Positions 16,503 through 26,307 of a stretch of DNA of 64,000 nucleotides are shown here, piece by piece. The translations under genes were made by a program, and so were the position numbers. A model generated the notes under the pieces. It saw only the letters and a list, made by a program, of their open reading frames with translations. It did no database searches and had not been told where the DNA came from. Source of the DNA: Paenibacillus_AM sp052180255 (lineage in GTDB: Bacteria; Bacillota; Bacilli; Paenibacillales; NBRC-103111); NCBI RefSeq assembly GCF_052180255.1, contig NZ_CP197466.1:3534001-3598000 (forward strand), read 5' to 3'. The first letter of the stretch is position 1, and every line of letters starts with the position of its first letter.

Positions 16503-17072
16503 CTAATAGCGTTCCTTAAATCTTTTGATCCACCAATCCGGTTTTAATAAATACTCACTTTTGACTGGCATTATTATATACTCGTCATTGACTTCAATAG
16601 GCTTATCAAAGCCTGTATATATTAAATCAATATTTAAATGAAAAGTTTTTATTCGTTTTCCTATTTGATTTTCATAATCTTGCACATACTTTAAGATGTT
16701 AGGTTTATCTTCCCAATAATACATTGCACATTGACCACCGACCGGCATATTCCACCAAGTAATAAATGAATTCCACACTCTATTACATGCCAATCTCAAT
16801 TCCGGATATTCAATTGTTTTAAAGTCGGGGAACCCTAAAATATCCGTTTTTGTTTTTGTCATTTTTAAGATGCTTTGATTCCAACACGAATTCCACTGTT
16901 CTTTTAGATTTTGAATATCATGTTCATCCATCATTATTTTTTCAGTTGACCAGTTATTCATATCTCTCGTTTCTAATTCAAACAAACCAAAAGAACATGC
17001 AACATAAATCAAAAAATTTAATTCTAAATCACTAGATATTCTTACTGTCCAAGATTCAGGATCTCGAATCAT
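16503..17072 (-). CDS. Unknown cassette protein
   Basis: A 189-residue soluble protein, MIRDPESWTVRISSDLELNF, rich in Trp (at least nine) and with no motif that I recognise. It is the gene of the outermost complete cassette (site 47). The upstream neighbour site is truncated. Confidence 0.7.
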   Translation of the reverse strand: MIRDPESWTVRISSDLELNFLIYVACSFGLFELETRDMNNWSTEKIMMDEHDIQNLKEQWNSCWNQSILKMTKTKTDILGFPDFKTIEYPELRLACNRVWNSFITWWNMPVGGQCAMYYWEDKPNILKYVQDYENQIGKRIKTFHLNIDLIYTGFDKPIEVNDEYIIMPVKSEYLLKPDWWIKRFKERY

Positions 17073-17118
17073 TTGTATAGCATCCTTTCTTGTGCTCCAA
17101 GAGCATGTCGTATGATTC

Positions 17119-17149
17119 CTAGCCCCGCAGTGTGAATAAGTTGTTAGCT
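17119..17149 (-). repeat. Truncated attC site (right end)
   Basis: CTAGCCCCGCAGTGTGAATA then the core box GTTAGCT match the last 31 bases of complete sites. It follows the broken DUF2625 gene in the expected position. Confidence 0.7.
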
Positions 17150-17162
17150 GAAGTTCTCTCTT

Positions 17163-17804
17163 CTATGAATTTTCTTCCAATTGCTTTCTAATCTCTAAAT
17201 GTAGTCCCCATATTTCTTTAACATTGATAGCTCTCTTTGATGAATTCTCAATATCTTTTCCTTCAACTGTCCATAAATAAGGAAATACTGAAAATGCCTG
17301 ATCCCCCTTAATGTTTTGAGAATCTTGAATCCAGTTTTTCCATCTGTAATCCTGATAAAATGAATCTATTCCCATTCAGAATCCAGTTAATAAATCCAGA
17401 ATATTTGAATTCAAGATCTTCCCAACTTAATGTATCCGGTGCAAAATATAAAATGGTTCCATGTTCAGCACTTAAAGCAAAGAAACCACCAATCAAATCG
17501 TAAGCAACAACTAGTGGATCTTCAATAGGATCATTCCAGGAAATCAAAGAGCCTGAAATATTATCGTTTCCGGCACCTAAAATTCTTACCCAACCATTAT
17601 CAATGAGTAGACCGCCTGTCTCTAAAGCAATTGCCCTAGATATGACTTATTTGATATTTGTAAATGTTCAAGAGCTTTAATCCCATCTTCTTTATCACAT
17701 GAAAGTACTGTGACTTGATTTTGGGCTTTAGAGATTAAATCTTGCACTTCTTCCCATGAATTGTCAGAATTAAGTAACTCTTTATATGTTTTCATGTTTT
17801 TCAC
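17163..17804 (-). pseudogene. DUF2625 family gene, twice frameshifted
   Basis: Three successive frames read as one DUF2625 protein: KTYKELLNSDNSWEEVQDLI..NKSYLG, then AIALETGGLLIDNGWVRILG..GGFFAL..ILYFAPDTLSWEDLEFKYSG, then FYQDYRWKNWIQDS..AFSVFPYLWT..EIWGLHLEIRKQL. A one-base loss near 17637 (GG for GGG) breaks the first junction and another shift near 17372 breaks the second. The gene is dead unless these are assembly errors. DUF2625 is of unknown function and is frequent in Firmicutes. Confidence 0.8.
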
Positions 17805-17821
17805 GTCCTTTAGAGGATTTC

Positions 17822-17980
17822 AGCTAACGTCTCTTGTATTCACGAACCCGAGAACCTTAAGGCGCTTCATCGCAGGCCCCGACGCAGTTAGGTTCCAGGG
17901 TTATCCGCCTGATCCATCTCCCCGAAAAACCTCTGGTGGATCAAGGGGGTCAGCCACAAAGTGTGAATATGTTGTTATAT
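17822..17980 (-). repeat. attC site 46
   Basis: 159 bp; core boxes AGCTAAC and GTTATAT. First arm stem AGAACCTTAA/GTTAGGTTCC. Belongs to the Nudix pseudogene cassette. Confidence 0.88.
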
Positions 17981-18008
17981 GATGTCACAGGCTTCGCCGA
18001 ACAATCCT

Positions 18009-18452
18009 TCACCAATTCCTTACATAGCCTGATTGTTTTAGAATCATATAACTATTGGAATTTAGGTTTTCAATTGGTTCATCCATTGAGAAGTATCTTA
18101 ATTCAAGTCCTTCATCATCATTGATAGTTGGTATTCCTTCTACTCCTATCGCCTCAAAAACTGCTAATGCATTATAAACTTCATCTCCATGAGGGTACTT
18201 ATAATAGAAGTCTTGTCCAGATAAGTTAGTAATGAATTTTAATGCCTTAGCACTTAATCCTGCTTCTTCAAATAATTCACGTCTTGCAGCTTCCTCAAAA
18301 GATTCCCCAAGTTCCAATGAACCCCCGATTGTCCCCCAGTCAAAACTATCCGTTCACTTCTGAAGTAATATATGCCCTTTTGTATTTTTTACTATTATTG
18401 TTACACCAACCATGATTATCGGTCGAGTGCCAACTATCTTTCGAAGCTCCAT
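18009..18452 (-). pseudogene. Nudix hydrolase with in-frame stop
   Basis: From the ATG at 18452 the minus strand reads MELRKIVGTRPIIMVGVTII..HILLQK then TGA (18354-18356), then TDSFDWGTIGGSLELGESFEEAARRELFEEAGL, a complete Nudix box (Gx5Ex7REUxEExGU). The TGA replaces what is normally Arg or Lys, one transition from CGA. A 102-codon frame after the stop lacks the first strands. Likely a recent pseudogene; Nudix enzymes hydrolyse nucleoside diphosphate derivatives. Confidence 0.8.
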
Positions 18453-18520
18453 TATATATCCCACAAAAGATCCCCCTGGTTTAGTCTTTATTTGTTTAAC
18501 ATTTAGTTACCTGTGATTTC

Positions 18521-18684
18521 ATATAACGTTTCTGTATCTACGAACCCGAAAGGCTTAAGCGCGTCAGCGCGGGTGGCTCCGCCACTTAGCCATGGAGGGT
18601 TGTCTGCCTGATTACGCTTCCTCGAATTACCTTCGGGCAGACCAAGAGAGCGCCAGCGACCGTAGCGGGAATACATTGCTAGCA
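18521..18684 (-). repeat. attC site 45
   Basis: 164 bp; core boxes ATATAAC and the deviant GCTAGCA (normally GTTAGCA). First arm AAAGGCTTAA/TTAGCCATGG is imperfect, so this site may be weakened. Confidence 0.8.
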
Positions 18685-18728
18685 GATGTTACCGACTCCA
18701 TGGACTTACCCACATTCACTTCATTCAT

Positions 18729-19130
18729 TTATGTTAACTTGTAATATTTATTGTAAAAATCAATTACTTCTGCTCTAGTCATATAATCATCATCTGTTTT
18801 ATATGGCTCTAAATATTCTAGTATCTCTTTAGCTTTTTTTGTATTTAATTCTTGTAAATAATTAATAGTCTCATAGAGTCCGGCGCCAATTAGTAATTCT
18901 CCATCAATATAGCAACCAGCATCAAAGTCTTTCTTTTTAGCATTCCAAATTAGGAGAGTGTCCTCGGTATAGCCAAAGGTAAATAGCAAGATACAGAGCG
19001 TTTTTAAGTATTCATGTTCTTCATGATTATCATTATTTGTTTCTTCAATTAGTAACGACCTAATTTCCTGTTTATATTTTAGGTCGGGTTCTAACCCGTA
19101 GCGTTCCAACAAAATATCTCCCCTGTCCAT
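18729..19130 (-). CDS. Unknown cassette protein
   Basis: A 133-residue acidic protein, MDRGDILLERYGLEPDLKYK, predicted mostly helical, with EYLKTLCILLFTFGYTEDTL in the middle. No catalytic motif is seen. Cassette 45. Small acidic helical proteins of this kind often turn out to be immunity proteins, but nothing here proves it. Confidence 0.7.
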   Translation of the reverse strand: MDRGDILLERYGLEPDLKYKQEIRSLLIEETNNDNHEEHEYLKTLCILLFTFGYTEDTLLIWNAKKKDFDAGCYIDGELLIGAGLYETINYLQELNTKKAKEILEYLEPYKTDDDYMTRAEVIDFYNKYYKLT

Positions 19131-19182
19131 AATAAAACCCCCTCGAATTTTACGTTTTGAATTATTTATATTTGGTAATTTC

Positions 19183-19317
19183 TTCTAACTTTTTTGTATT
19201 CACGAACCCGAGAGACTTAAGGCGACGAATGTCGCCGGGTGGCTACGCCACTTAGCCTCGCAGGGTTGTCTGCTGAAACCAGGTGCGAATGAACCGAGCG
19301 TGAATATTGTGTTATAT
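19183..19317 (-). repeat. attC site 44
   Basis: 135 bp, one of the short sites; core boxes TTCTAAC and GTTATAT. First arm normal, second arm shortened (about 25 bp missing), third arm unclear. Confidence 0.82.
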
Positions 19318-19347
19318 GATTCCTACGCCTTCTTCGGATATACCCAT

Positions 19348-19776
19348 TCAATAATTATCAAGGGTTTTCTTCAAGTAATAGTGTGTATGTCTACCTGCAT
19401 TTTCGATCGTGCCATACACTTCAAAGCCTTGCTTCTTATAAAAATCTAAAGCTTGAAAACCTAATGTATCCGTCTTCATAAATTCACATTGTTTCTCCCT
19501 TGCTATTCTCTCAACCTCATGCATTAGTTTTGTGCCATAACCTAACTTTCTATGTTCCGGTTCTACATATAAGTATTGTATTTCGAGCCAGTTCCAACAA
19601 ATCTCACCTAGTATTCCACCAAAAACTTGCTCTTGTTCGTCCTTAAGAAAAATATGTAGTTCTTGATATCTCCCTTTTAAATCATCAGGAAAATGTTTCA
19701 TATTGTATTCAAACATTTTGTTCCTAACATAATTCTTCAGCTCATCACTGTTTTCATTCATTATCGTTAACGACAT
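19348..19776 (-). CDS. GNAT acetyltransferase
   Basis: A 142-residue enzyme of the GNAT superfamily. QYLYVEPEHRKLGYGTKLMHE is the acetyl-CoA loop and DTLGFQALDFYKKQGFEVYG the C-terminal part. Such short single-domain enzymes often modify small amines or antibiotics; the acceptor is unknown. Cassette 44. Confidence 0.88.
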   Translation of the reverse strand: MSLTIMNENSDELKNYVRNKMFEYNMKHFPDDLKGRYQELHIFLKDEQEQVFGGILGEICWNWLEIQYLYVEPEHRKLGYGTKLMHEVERIAREKQCEFMKTDTLGFQALDFYKKQGFEVYGTIENAGRHTHYYLKKTLDNY

Positions 19777-19836
19777 AGGATTCCATTCCTCCGTTTGGAT
19801 TAGGTATACGGTTTTATAGATCTTTGCGTAGGTTTC

Positions 19837-20004
19837 ATATAACGTTCTAGGTATTTACGAACCCGAGAGTCTTAAAGGAGCGAATGCGACTGGGTGGCTT
19901 CGCCACTTAGCCTCGAAGGGTTGTCTGCCTGAATCCACTTTTTCAAATTACCTCAGGCAGACCAAGGAGCCGACAGGCGACGCTGTGTGAATAACATGTT
20001 ATGA
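19837..20004 (-). repeat. attC site 43
   Basis: 168 bp; core boxes ATATAAC and GTTATGA. Nearly identical to sites 37 and 1, which follow copies of the same gene. Confidence 0.9.
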
Positions 20005-20039
20005 GATGTCGGAACTTCACAGAAATACTTTCGCGAACT

Positions 20040-20660
20040 TTACTTTATTGGATACCCAATTTCTTTAATATCATCTATTATTTCACTTAATCTGATATCC
20101 TTGTTTAAGTGTTTAATCAGAAATTTATCTATTGGTTCCATCTCGAATATTCTTCTAACAAGTGATGACTCTAGATTAGTTTCATAATACTCCGTTGCCC
20201 AAAAATGATAGTATTCAGGGCCACCCAATAAGATCTGTAACAATTTGTATTCCTCGTCCTTATATTCATTACAAGCTTGCCACGTGTCACTATCCGATTT
20301 ATTCCATATACAAAAAGTAGTCTCTTCGAATATAAACGCAGGTTCATTAATAAACGAATTGAATATTTTAGGAACGCCCTCCACTGTTCTTTCCAAACTC
20401 TTAACATTTACTTTATAGTCGCTGTCGTACCCCTTGATAATTAGTCCATCATTATTAAATAAAGCAAAGTAATGATCGCCTTCTCCATTTCGCATGGATG
20501 CCATTTGCTCATTATTATCCCAAAATGAATTAAAGGAGTAATATCTATATTCCCAATCAGGCATTAAAATAGTATCCAGCATTGCAACTGCTTGAAATAT
20601 CTTCTTGCATTCATGTATTTTGGGAAATCCTTTGATATTGTAGTACTCTATATTTTTCAT
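20040..20660 (-). CDS. Unknown cassette protein, copy A of three
   Basis: A 206-residue protein, MKNIEYYNIKGFPKIHECKK, with WEYRYYSFNSFWDNNEQMASMRNGEGDHYF and a GGPEYYHFWATEYYE segment. It resembles no family I can name; the aromatic-rich start recalls SMI1/KNR4-like or immunity proteins only loosely. The same protein is encoded at 25457-26077 and 54968-55588, each with its own nearly identical attC. The three copies are the most repeated cassette here, and one is at the first array position. Confidence 0.8.
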   Translation of the reverse strand: MKNIEYYNIKGFPKIHECKKIFQAVAMLDTILMPDWEYRYYSFNSFWDNNEQMASMRNGEGDHYFALFNNDGLIIKGYDSDYKVNVKSLERTVEGVPKIFNSFINEPAFIFEETTFCIWNKSDSDTWQACNEYKDEEYKLLQILLGGPEYYHFWATEYYETNLESSLVRRIFEMEPIDKFLIKHLNKDIRLSEIIDDIKEIGYPIK

Positions 20661-20691
20661 ACTTTCTATCTCCCTATATTTTGCCGATTTC

Positions 20692-20863
20692 TCATAACGT
20701 TTCTGTATTCACGACGTCCCACCGACTTAAGGCTGCGCCAGCAGCCGGCCGCGATGCGGTTAGTCGGTGCGGATGTGTCCGGCCCCTGATCCAGCTCCTC
20801 TGCCAATCACCTCGGGCGGACCGAGGAGCCGTCAGGCTCCGATGCGTGGATATAATGTTAGGC
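20692..20863 (-). repeat. attC site 42
   Basis: 172 bp; core boxes TCATAAC and GTTAGGC. Variant family with GACGTCCCACCGACTTAAGG and GGTTAGTCGGTGCGG forming the first arm (shared with sites 24, 22, 20). Confidence 0.9.
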
Positions 20864-20877
20864 GATGCTTACCTGCA

Positions 20878-21792
20878 CTACTTAAGTTTATTTTTTCGTA
20901 ACCTAGCCATTCTAGTAATCTCTCGTTGCTTTATACTCTCCTCGTATTCTTTTCTCATCTTGGTTTCCTTATCATTTTTCTCTTTCTTAAATTTCTCAAG
21001 ATCCGATACAGTTTCTTTTAGTAATCTATCAATAGCGATATAAATTAGAGCAGCAGAGTATACAAAAACATATTCAAAAGTCATATTACTCTTACCAATT
21101 AAAACTTGTATAAACTTATTATGAGCTTCAAAAAAGGTGTATCCTATAATTAGAAGGTAAACAATAAATCTTCTCATAAATATAACTTGATATTCGTTAA
21201 AACTAAGTTGAAAGATAAACTTTCTTCTTCTTGTTTTAATATACACCCAAATATTTGTATACACAGGTAGCAATAATAATGAATAATAAAAATCTTCATT
21301 ACTCCAATCTAATTTGGTCATTATTAACAGTGATATGAAAACTGGTACGATTAAAAAATAGGAATTAACCAACTGCTCAATAAATAATAAAGTCCGATTT
21401 AAAATGTATGTCTCCCATATTTTTAAACTTATCAACCAACCAATAATGCCATCACTCTTATTAATTTTATTAATTTTTCTAAAATCTATATAGGCAGTTG
21501 TCTCAACTATAGTGAACATAATAAATAGAAATAATATCACAAAGAACTTCCAAGAATTAGCGTTAGTTAACGGGGTAAAGTAAATAGTCGCAAAAATTAG
21601 TGCAACGAGCATACTAATAAAACTGAACTCAAATATATAAAGCCACCATTTTGAATGTACTCTTCTCGCAATATATTTTCCAATCCGCTCACAAACTGGG
21701 ATTATTACTTTATAAAACACAAGGCTTAATATTATTGCAATTAAAATAAGAATTGTGATAAATACTCCAATGAACATAAAGTTTTTAGACAT
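20878..21792 (-). CDS. Multi-pass membrane protein, unknown
   Basis: A 304-residue integral membrane protein. About seven hydrophobic segments are visible, beginning with FMFIGVFITILILIAIILSL, and the C-terminus is a highly charged coiled-coil-like tail (LKETVSDLEKFKKEKNDKET..). No transporter signature is seen. Cassette 42. Membrane proteins with charged tails occur among effectors of phage defence, but this is only a possibility. Confidence 0.7.
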   Translation of the reverse strand: MSKNFMFIGVFITILILIAIILSLVFYKVIIPVCERIGKYIARRVHSKWWLYIFEFSFISMLVALIFATIYFTPLTNANSWKFFVILFLFIMFTIVETTAYIDFRKINKINKSDGIIGWLISLKIWETYILNRTLLFIEQLVNSYFLIVPVFISLLIMTKLDWSNEDFYYSLLLLPVYTNIWVYIKTRRRKFIFQLSFNEYQVIFMRRFIVYLLIIGYTFFEAHNKFIQVLIGKSNMTFEYVFVYSAALIYIAIDRLLKETVSDLEKFKKEKNDKETKMRKEYEESIKQREITRMARLRKNKLK

Positions 21793-21823
21793 ATTTTTTC
21801 TCCTTCAGATCTTGGACAGTTTC

Positions 21824-21988
21824 GCCTAACGTTGTTGTATCTACGAACCCGAAAGACTTAAAGGAGCGCAGCGACTGGGTGGCTTCGCCACTTAGCCTTG
21901 CAGGGTTGTCTGCCTGCTTCTACTTCTCCGATATACATCTGGCAGATCAAGGGGGCTCGTCCCCCACAGCTTAGATACGGTGTTAGCA
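21824..21988 (-). repeat. attC site 41
   Basis: 165 bp; core boxes GCCTAAC and GTTAGCA. First arm AAAGACTTAA/TTAGCCTTGC; third arm GGGGGCTCGTCCCCC. Confidence 0.9.
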
Positions 21989-22022
21989 GAAGTACCTCTC
22001 TCCCTTGAAATACTAGCATTCA

Positions 22023-22640
22023 TTATTTGTTGAATGTTTCATTATTCATTACTCCTTGTTTTAATTCTTTCTTACTATATTTCATACTGCAATTCTTAAG
22101 GCATTGGTTTGTCTCAGAGACTATGCACTTAACAATTTTCTTTATTAATTCAAGTTCTTCGGTTTGAAATTTATCTAATCTATTTTTTTCAATCGTTTGA
22201 TCTGTGTAATACTGATGGACGAATCTATATGCTACTGCTAACTTAAGCAATTCTTGAGAAGCAAATGCCCCTTTATTAATTATAAGTTCGGCAATAGAGT
22301 ATTTATTGAATTCTGTTACTGGGTCTTTAATATTAATTGTTTCACTTGCAACAGAAGGATCCATAGATATAGTGAGTTTTTGTCTATGAATTTCAATAAA
22401 AGGCACTTCATTGTGATCCTTATTAATACTCAAGTGATATCTTAAATACTCTGATTGTGCTACCCTCGCATAAAGTTCAAAATATAATTCCTTAAGTTGA
22501 CTATAGCTATGGTCTCGTACGAACTTGTTTGTGTTATCTATCCAGTCAAACCAATTTTTAAATTTATTAGCGAATAATGTAGCAATAAAGGAAAGCACTG
22601 CCGTGGTAATAGCAATCATTAATGCTTCTTTGAATGTCAT
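22023..22640 (-). CDS. Membrane-anchored unknown protein
   Basis: A 205-residue protein with one N-terminal transmembrane helix (EALMIAITTAVLSFIATLFA) and a long helical cytoplasmic part (FDWIDNTNKFVRDHSYSQLK onward). It shares the overall plan of the 26308 gene (N-terminal helix, all-helical tail). Function unknown. Cassette 41. Confidence 0.7.
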   Translation of the reverse strand: MTFKEALMIAITTAVLSFIATLFANKFKNWFDWIDNTNKFVRDHSYSQLKELYFELYARVAQSEYLRYHLSINKDHNEVPFIEIHRQKLTISMDPSVASETINIKDPVTEFNKYSIAELIINKGAFASQELLKLAVAYRFVHQYYTDQTIEKNRLDKFQTEELELIKKIVKCIVSETNQCLKNCSMKYSKKELKQGVMNNETFNK

Positions 22641-22668
22641 TTTGTATTTCCTCTCTTTGAGGTATTTC

Positions 22669-22828
22669 TGCTAACGTTGTTGTATTCACGAACCCGAGAG
22701 GCTTAAAGGAGCGCAGCGACTGGGTCGAAGACTTAGCCTCGCAGGAGTTGTCTGCCTGAAATCACTTCCCCGAAATCCCACTGGCAGACCAAGGGGCGTA
22801 GCCCCGCAGCGTGAATACGTTGTTATGC
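22669..22828 (-). repeat. attC site 40
   Basis: 160 bp; core boxes TGCTAAC and GTTATGC. Common first arm; third arm GGGGCGTAGCCCC. Confidence 0.9.
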
Positions 22829-22847
22829 GAAGGCACTGCTTCCTGAT

Positions 22848-23486
22848 TTAACCTGTAATAGGTTCTTCTTTATAATGTTTCACGTCTCCGTGAAGAATGA
22901 TATTTGGTTCGTTGTTCGTAATCACTACTTTACTTAAACATGCTGGATGTATATATGGAGGGTTCCAAATATCTTTCAGTGGTCGATCTTCAAAATATGC
23001 CATAATCAACTTAACTACAACTGTATGAGTTACAATTAATATTGATTTACCTTGATTTTCCTCAATTATTCTTTTAAGTTCATTAATTGCTCTTATAGAA
23101 ACTTCCCCGAATGTTTCGCTACTTTGTACACTGAACCTATCTGGATCGTTCCAAAAATAATGAAAATGATCAGGATACAATTCCTTAACTTCTGATTGAG
23201 ATTTACCTTCCCAAATGCCTAAATTGATTTCTCTTAACTCATCGCTCTCAGTAATACCAATCTCTCTTTCATCTCTAATTAACTCTGCAGTTCTTCTAGC
23301 TCTGAGGCTTGAACTTGAATAAATAATATCTATATGTGCACATTCCGCATCGATTCACATAACCATTTTGCTTGTTTAACTCCCAATTCTGTTAATGGAG
23401 AATCTTGATGACCCTCTAATCTATGTTGAACATTCCATTCTGTCTGCCCATGTCTTACCAAGTAAATAATGGTTTTATCATTCATT
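22848..23486 (-). pseudogene. Histidine phosphatase, frameshifted
   Basis: From the ATG at 23486 the frame reads MNDKTIIYLVRHGQTEWNVQ (RHG catalytic motif) to CESMRNVHI and then stops. The rest of the protein, IDIIYSSSSLRARRTAELI to VTHTVVVKLI (the second catalytic His), continues in another frame. An extra AT in GCACATATAG near 23335 explains the shift. The family includes phosphoglycerate mutase-like and alpha-ribazole phosphatases. Cassette 40; inactive unless the shift is an error. Confidence 0.85.
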
Positions 23487-23541
23487 TATAAGACCTCTCT
23501 CAGATAAAGGATTTTAATTTGAAATTGATTTCAGGGCTTTC

Positions 23542-23708
23542 GCATAACGTTCTGTGTGTTCACGAACCCGAGAGGTTTAAGGTGACAAAGTCGCCGGGTG
23601 GCTCTGCCACTTAGCCTCGCAGGGTTGTCTGCCTGATTCCACTTCCCCGAAATACCTCGGGCAGACCAAGGAGCCGTAAGGCAACGCGGTGTGAACACGA
23701 TGTTAGGC
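23542..23708 (-). repeat. attC site 39
   Basis: 167 bp; core boxes GCATAAC and GTTAGGC. Common arms; outer stem GTGTTCACG/CGTGTGAACAC type. Confidence 0.9.
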
Positions 23709-23729
23709 GATGTTCTTAGCTTCGTAGGA

Positions 23730-24386
23730 TTACATAAAAATGCTTTTTAAAATAGTTATTCCATAAATTTTTTCTTTTATTTCATTCGGACAAGCTTTGT
23801 TAAAGTAATCTAAACTTACTTTGTCATAAAGAATTACATGAACAATATCTAATTCAAATATTAATTCATTTGGTATTCTCCACTCTCTTTCATGTGTCCA
23901 ATCTATAATTTTAGGATCATCTACAGAAATATTTAGATTAACGATTCTCCAAAACTGGTTTTCCGGTAAAAATTCCTGCGCAGCTTCACGTTTCTCATAG
24001 ATTACTGGTCGCCCACTTCGGTCATATATATAAAATTTAGAGAATGCCAGTCCATTACCACAATATCTAATCTTATTTGTCTTTCCTAATATTCTATTTT
24101 GCTTCTCGTACTCCACATTTTGTGCCAGACTATATAATGGAACCTCTTGAAAACATACCGCTGGAATATTCCCACAAATAAACCCACTTTGTGTTGTGCT
24201 ACCAACAATTCTTTGTTCTGATAAAATCTTTATTAGTGTATCTATGGATGTTTTATTAATCTCATCTTCAGTCATATCTTTACTATAGTTCTTAGGTTTT
24301 GTTAGATGTGTAACCATTCCTGTTATGTCAATTCTACTAGCTATTCTTAGTTTCCAGTCTTGAAAGGTGTAATTATTCAAGTTCAT
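23730..24386 (-). CDS. Unknown protein, DUF2971-like
   Basis: A 218-residue protein. GFICGNIPAVCFQEVPLYSL and, later, WTHEREWRIPNELIF resemble the CF-E-P and HEREWR pattern of DUF2971-type proteins, a family met in phage-defence loci. I cannot confirm membership by eye. No signal peptide. Cassette 39. Confidence 0.65.
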   Translation of the reverse strand: MNLNNYTFQDWKLRIASRIDITGMVTHLTKPKNYSKDMTEDEINKTSIDTLIKILSEQRIVGSTTQSGFICGNIPAVCFQEVPLYSLAQNVEYEKQNRILGKTNKIRYCGNGLAFSKFYIYDRSGRPVIYEKREAAQEFLPENQFWRIVNLNISVDDPKIIDWTHEREWRIPNELIFELDIVHVILYDKVSLDYFNKACPNEIKEKIYGITILKSIFM

Positions 24387-24410
24387 TTCTCCTTATTTAT
24401 CAGGAATTTC

Positions 24411-24612
24411 GCCTAACGTACCCGCATTTACGAACCCTCACCACCTTAAAGGATTGCCGGAACCTTAGATAGTTCCTATCTGAGGTTCTCATGATCCTGG
24501 CCGCGATGCGGTTAGGTGGTGCAGGGTTGTCGCCTGAGTTCGCTTTCTCGAAATCCCTCTTGGCGACCAAGGGCCAGCTTGTCTGGCCTGCAGTGTGAAT
24601 GCATTGTTATCG
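24411..24612 (-). repeat. attC site 38
   Basis: 202 bp, longest type; core boxes GCCTAAC and GTTATCG. First arm CTCACCACCTTAA/GGTTAGGTGGTG holds an extra nested hairpin (GGAACCTTAGATAG/CTATCTGAGGTTC). Same as site 25. Confidence 0.9.
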
Positions 24613-24655
24613 GATGTCAGTGCCTTCTTCGAGTATACTTACATAATTCTTTCTA

Positions 24656-25198
24656 CTATCGCCTTTTTAGTGAAAACTCTAATTGAAAGTCTCTTGGATC
24701 GTTTTCATATAATTTGTTATTTATTTCCATAGCTTCTATACAACCGATAGCAAAATAAAATGCAACTGTCTCCTCGGCAGAACCAGCACATATATAAATT
24801 TTATCCGCTTTCCACTTTAATGCTTTTTCTGAAACTATCGAAAAAAGTTTTTTACCAATTCCTTTATTTCTGTGTTCTAACGTTATAAATAATTGATCCA
24901 ATAATACGTATTTATAATTTTCACCAAAAAAATCATGATTTATTGTTGCGAAACCTATTAATCTATTACTTTCATCAAAAGCTCCTACTGCATAACCTTC
25001 ATTTAGAATTGTTTCTTTTAGACTTTTAAAATGATGATCATATCCGTTTGGCCAATCGTTATCTTGATAATCAATTTTGACCAATTGACGTATTCCATCG
25101 ACTTCTCTCCATGCTCTTTTTATATATTGGGATGGATTCATCTCATTTATTTGTTCACAATCATCAATCAATATTGTCCTATAATTCACACTTAACAT
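24656..25198 (-). CDS. GNAT acetyltransferase, copy A of two
   Basis: A 180-residue GNAT enzyme. DQLFITLEHRNKGIGKKLFS is the acetyl-CoA loop and GSAEETVAFYFAIGCIEAME the C-terminal strand-helix. The copy at 34700-35242 differs at two residues. The AGGTAAAATG start follows a good GGAGGT site. Cassette 38; the copies sit 10 kb apart with different neighbours on both sides. Confidence 0.9.
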   Translation of the reverse strand: MLSVNYRTILIDDCEQINEMNPSQYIKRAWREVDGIRQLVKIDYQDNDWPNGYDHHFKSLKETILNEGYAVGAFDESNRLIGFATINHDFFGENYKYVLLDQLFITLEHRNKGIGKKLFSIVSEKALKWKADKIYICAGSAEETVAFYFAIGCIEAMEINNKLYENDPRDFQLEFSLKRR

Positions 25199-25255
25199 TC
25201 ATTTTACCTCCGTTTTGATCTACATTTTCTGTTTTTTATATATTGCGCTGATTTC

Positions 25256-25423
25256 CGATAACGTTCTAGGTATTCACGAACCCGAGAGGCTTAAAGGAGC
25301 GACTGCGACTGGGTGGCTTCGCCACTTAGCCTCGCAGGGTTGTCTGCCTGAACCCACTTCTCCGAATTGCCTCAGGCAGACCAAGGAGCCGACAGGCGAC
25401 GCTGTGTGAATAACATGTTATGA
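25256..25423 (-). repeat. attC site 37
   Basis: 168 bp; core boxes CGATAAC and GTTATGA. Nearly identical to sites 43 and 1; similarity starts at the left core box. Confidence 0.9.
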
Positions 25424-25456
25424 GATGTCGGCACTTCACAGAAATACTTTCGAACT

Positions 25457-26077
25457 TTACTTTATTGGATATCCAATTTCTTTAATATCATCTATTATTT
25501 CACTTAATCTGATATCCTTGTTTAAGTGTTTAATCAGAAATTTATCTATTGGTTCCATCTCGAATATTCTTCTAACAAGTGATGACTCTAGATTAGTTTC
25601 ATAATACTCCGTTGCCCAAAAATGATAGTATTCAGGGCCACCCAATAAGATCTGTAACAATTTGTATTCCTCGTCCTTATATTCATTACAAGCTTGCCAC
25701 GTGTCACTATCCGATTTATTCCATATACAAAAAGTAGTCTCTTCGAATATAAACGCAGGTTCATTAATAAACGAATTGAATATTTTAGGAACGCCCTCCA
25801 CTGTTCTTTCCAAACTCTTAACATTTACTTTATAGTCGCTGTCGTACCCCTTGATAATTAGTCCATCATTATTAAATAAAGCAAAGTAATGATCGCCTTC
25901 TCCATTTCGCATGGATGCCATTTGCTCATTATTATCCCAAAATGAATTAAAGGAGTAATATCTATATTCCCAATCAGGCATTAAAATAGTATCCAGCATT
26001 GCAACTGCTTGAAATATCTTCTTGCATTCATGTATTTTGGGAAATCCTTTGATATTGTAGTACTCTATATTTTTCAT
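25457..26077 (-). CDS. Unknown cassette protein, copy B of three
   Basis: Protein identical to that at 20040-20660. The cassette body, the attC and the 5' leader to the core box match too, while the sequence outside the cassette does not, as expected for an independent insertion. Cassette 37. Confidence 0.8.
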   Translation of the reverse strand: MKNIEYYNIKGFPKIHECKKIFQAVAMLDTILMPDWEYRYYSFNSFWDNNEQMASMRNGEGDHYFALFNNDGLIIKGYDSDYKVNVKSLERTVEGVPKIFNSFINEPAFIFEETTFCIWNKSDSDTWQACNEYKDEEYKLLQILLGGPEYYHFWATEYYETNLESSLVRRIFEMEPIDKFLIKHLNKDIRLSEIIDDIKEIGYPIK

Positions 26078-26108
26078 ACTTTCTATCTCCCTATTTTTTT
26101 CCGATTTC

Positions 26109-26272
26109 TCATAACGTCGTTGTATTCACGAACCCGAGAGGTTTAAAGGAGCGTAGCGACTGGGTCCCTCAGGACTTAACCTCACAGGGTTGTCTGCATG
26201 AATCCGCTTCTCCGAAATGCCTCGGGCAGACCAAGGGGGCTTGTCCCCCGCAGCGTGAATATCGTGTTATCT
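26109..26272 (-). repeat. attC site 36
   Basis: 164 bp; core boxes TCATAAC and GTTATCT. First arm GAGAGGTTTAA/TTAACCTCAC shows a paired change against the common form; third arm GGGGGCTTGTCCCCC. Confidence 0.9.
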
Positions 26273-26307
26273 GAATGACACTTCTACCTGAGTAACTTTC
26301 ATGATTA

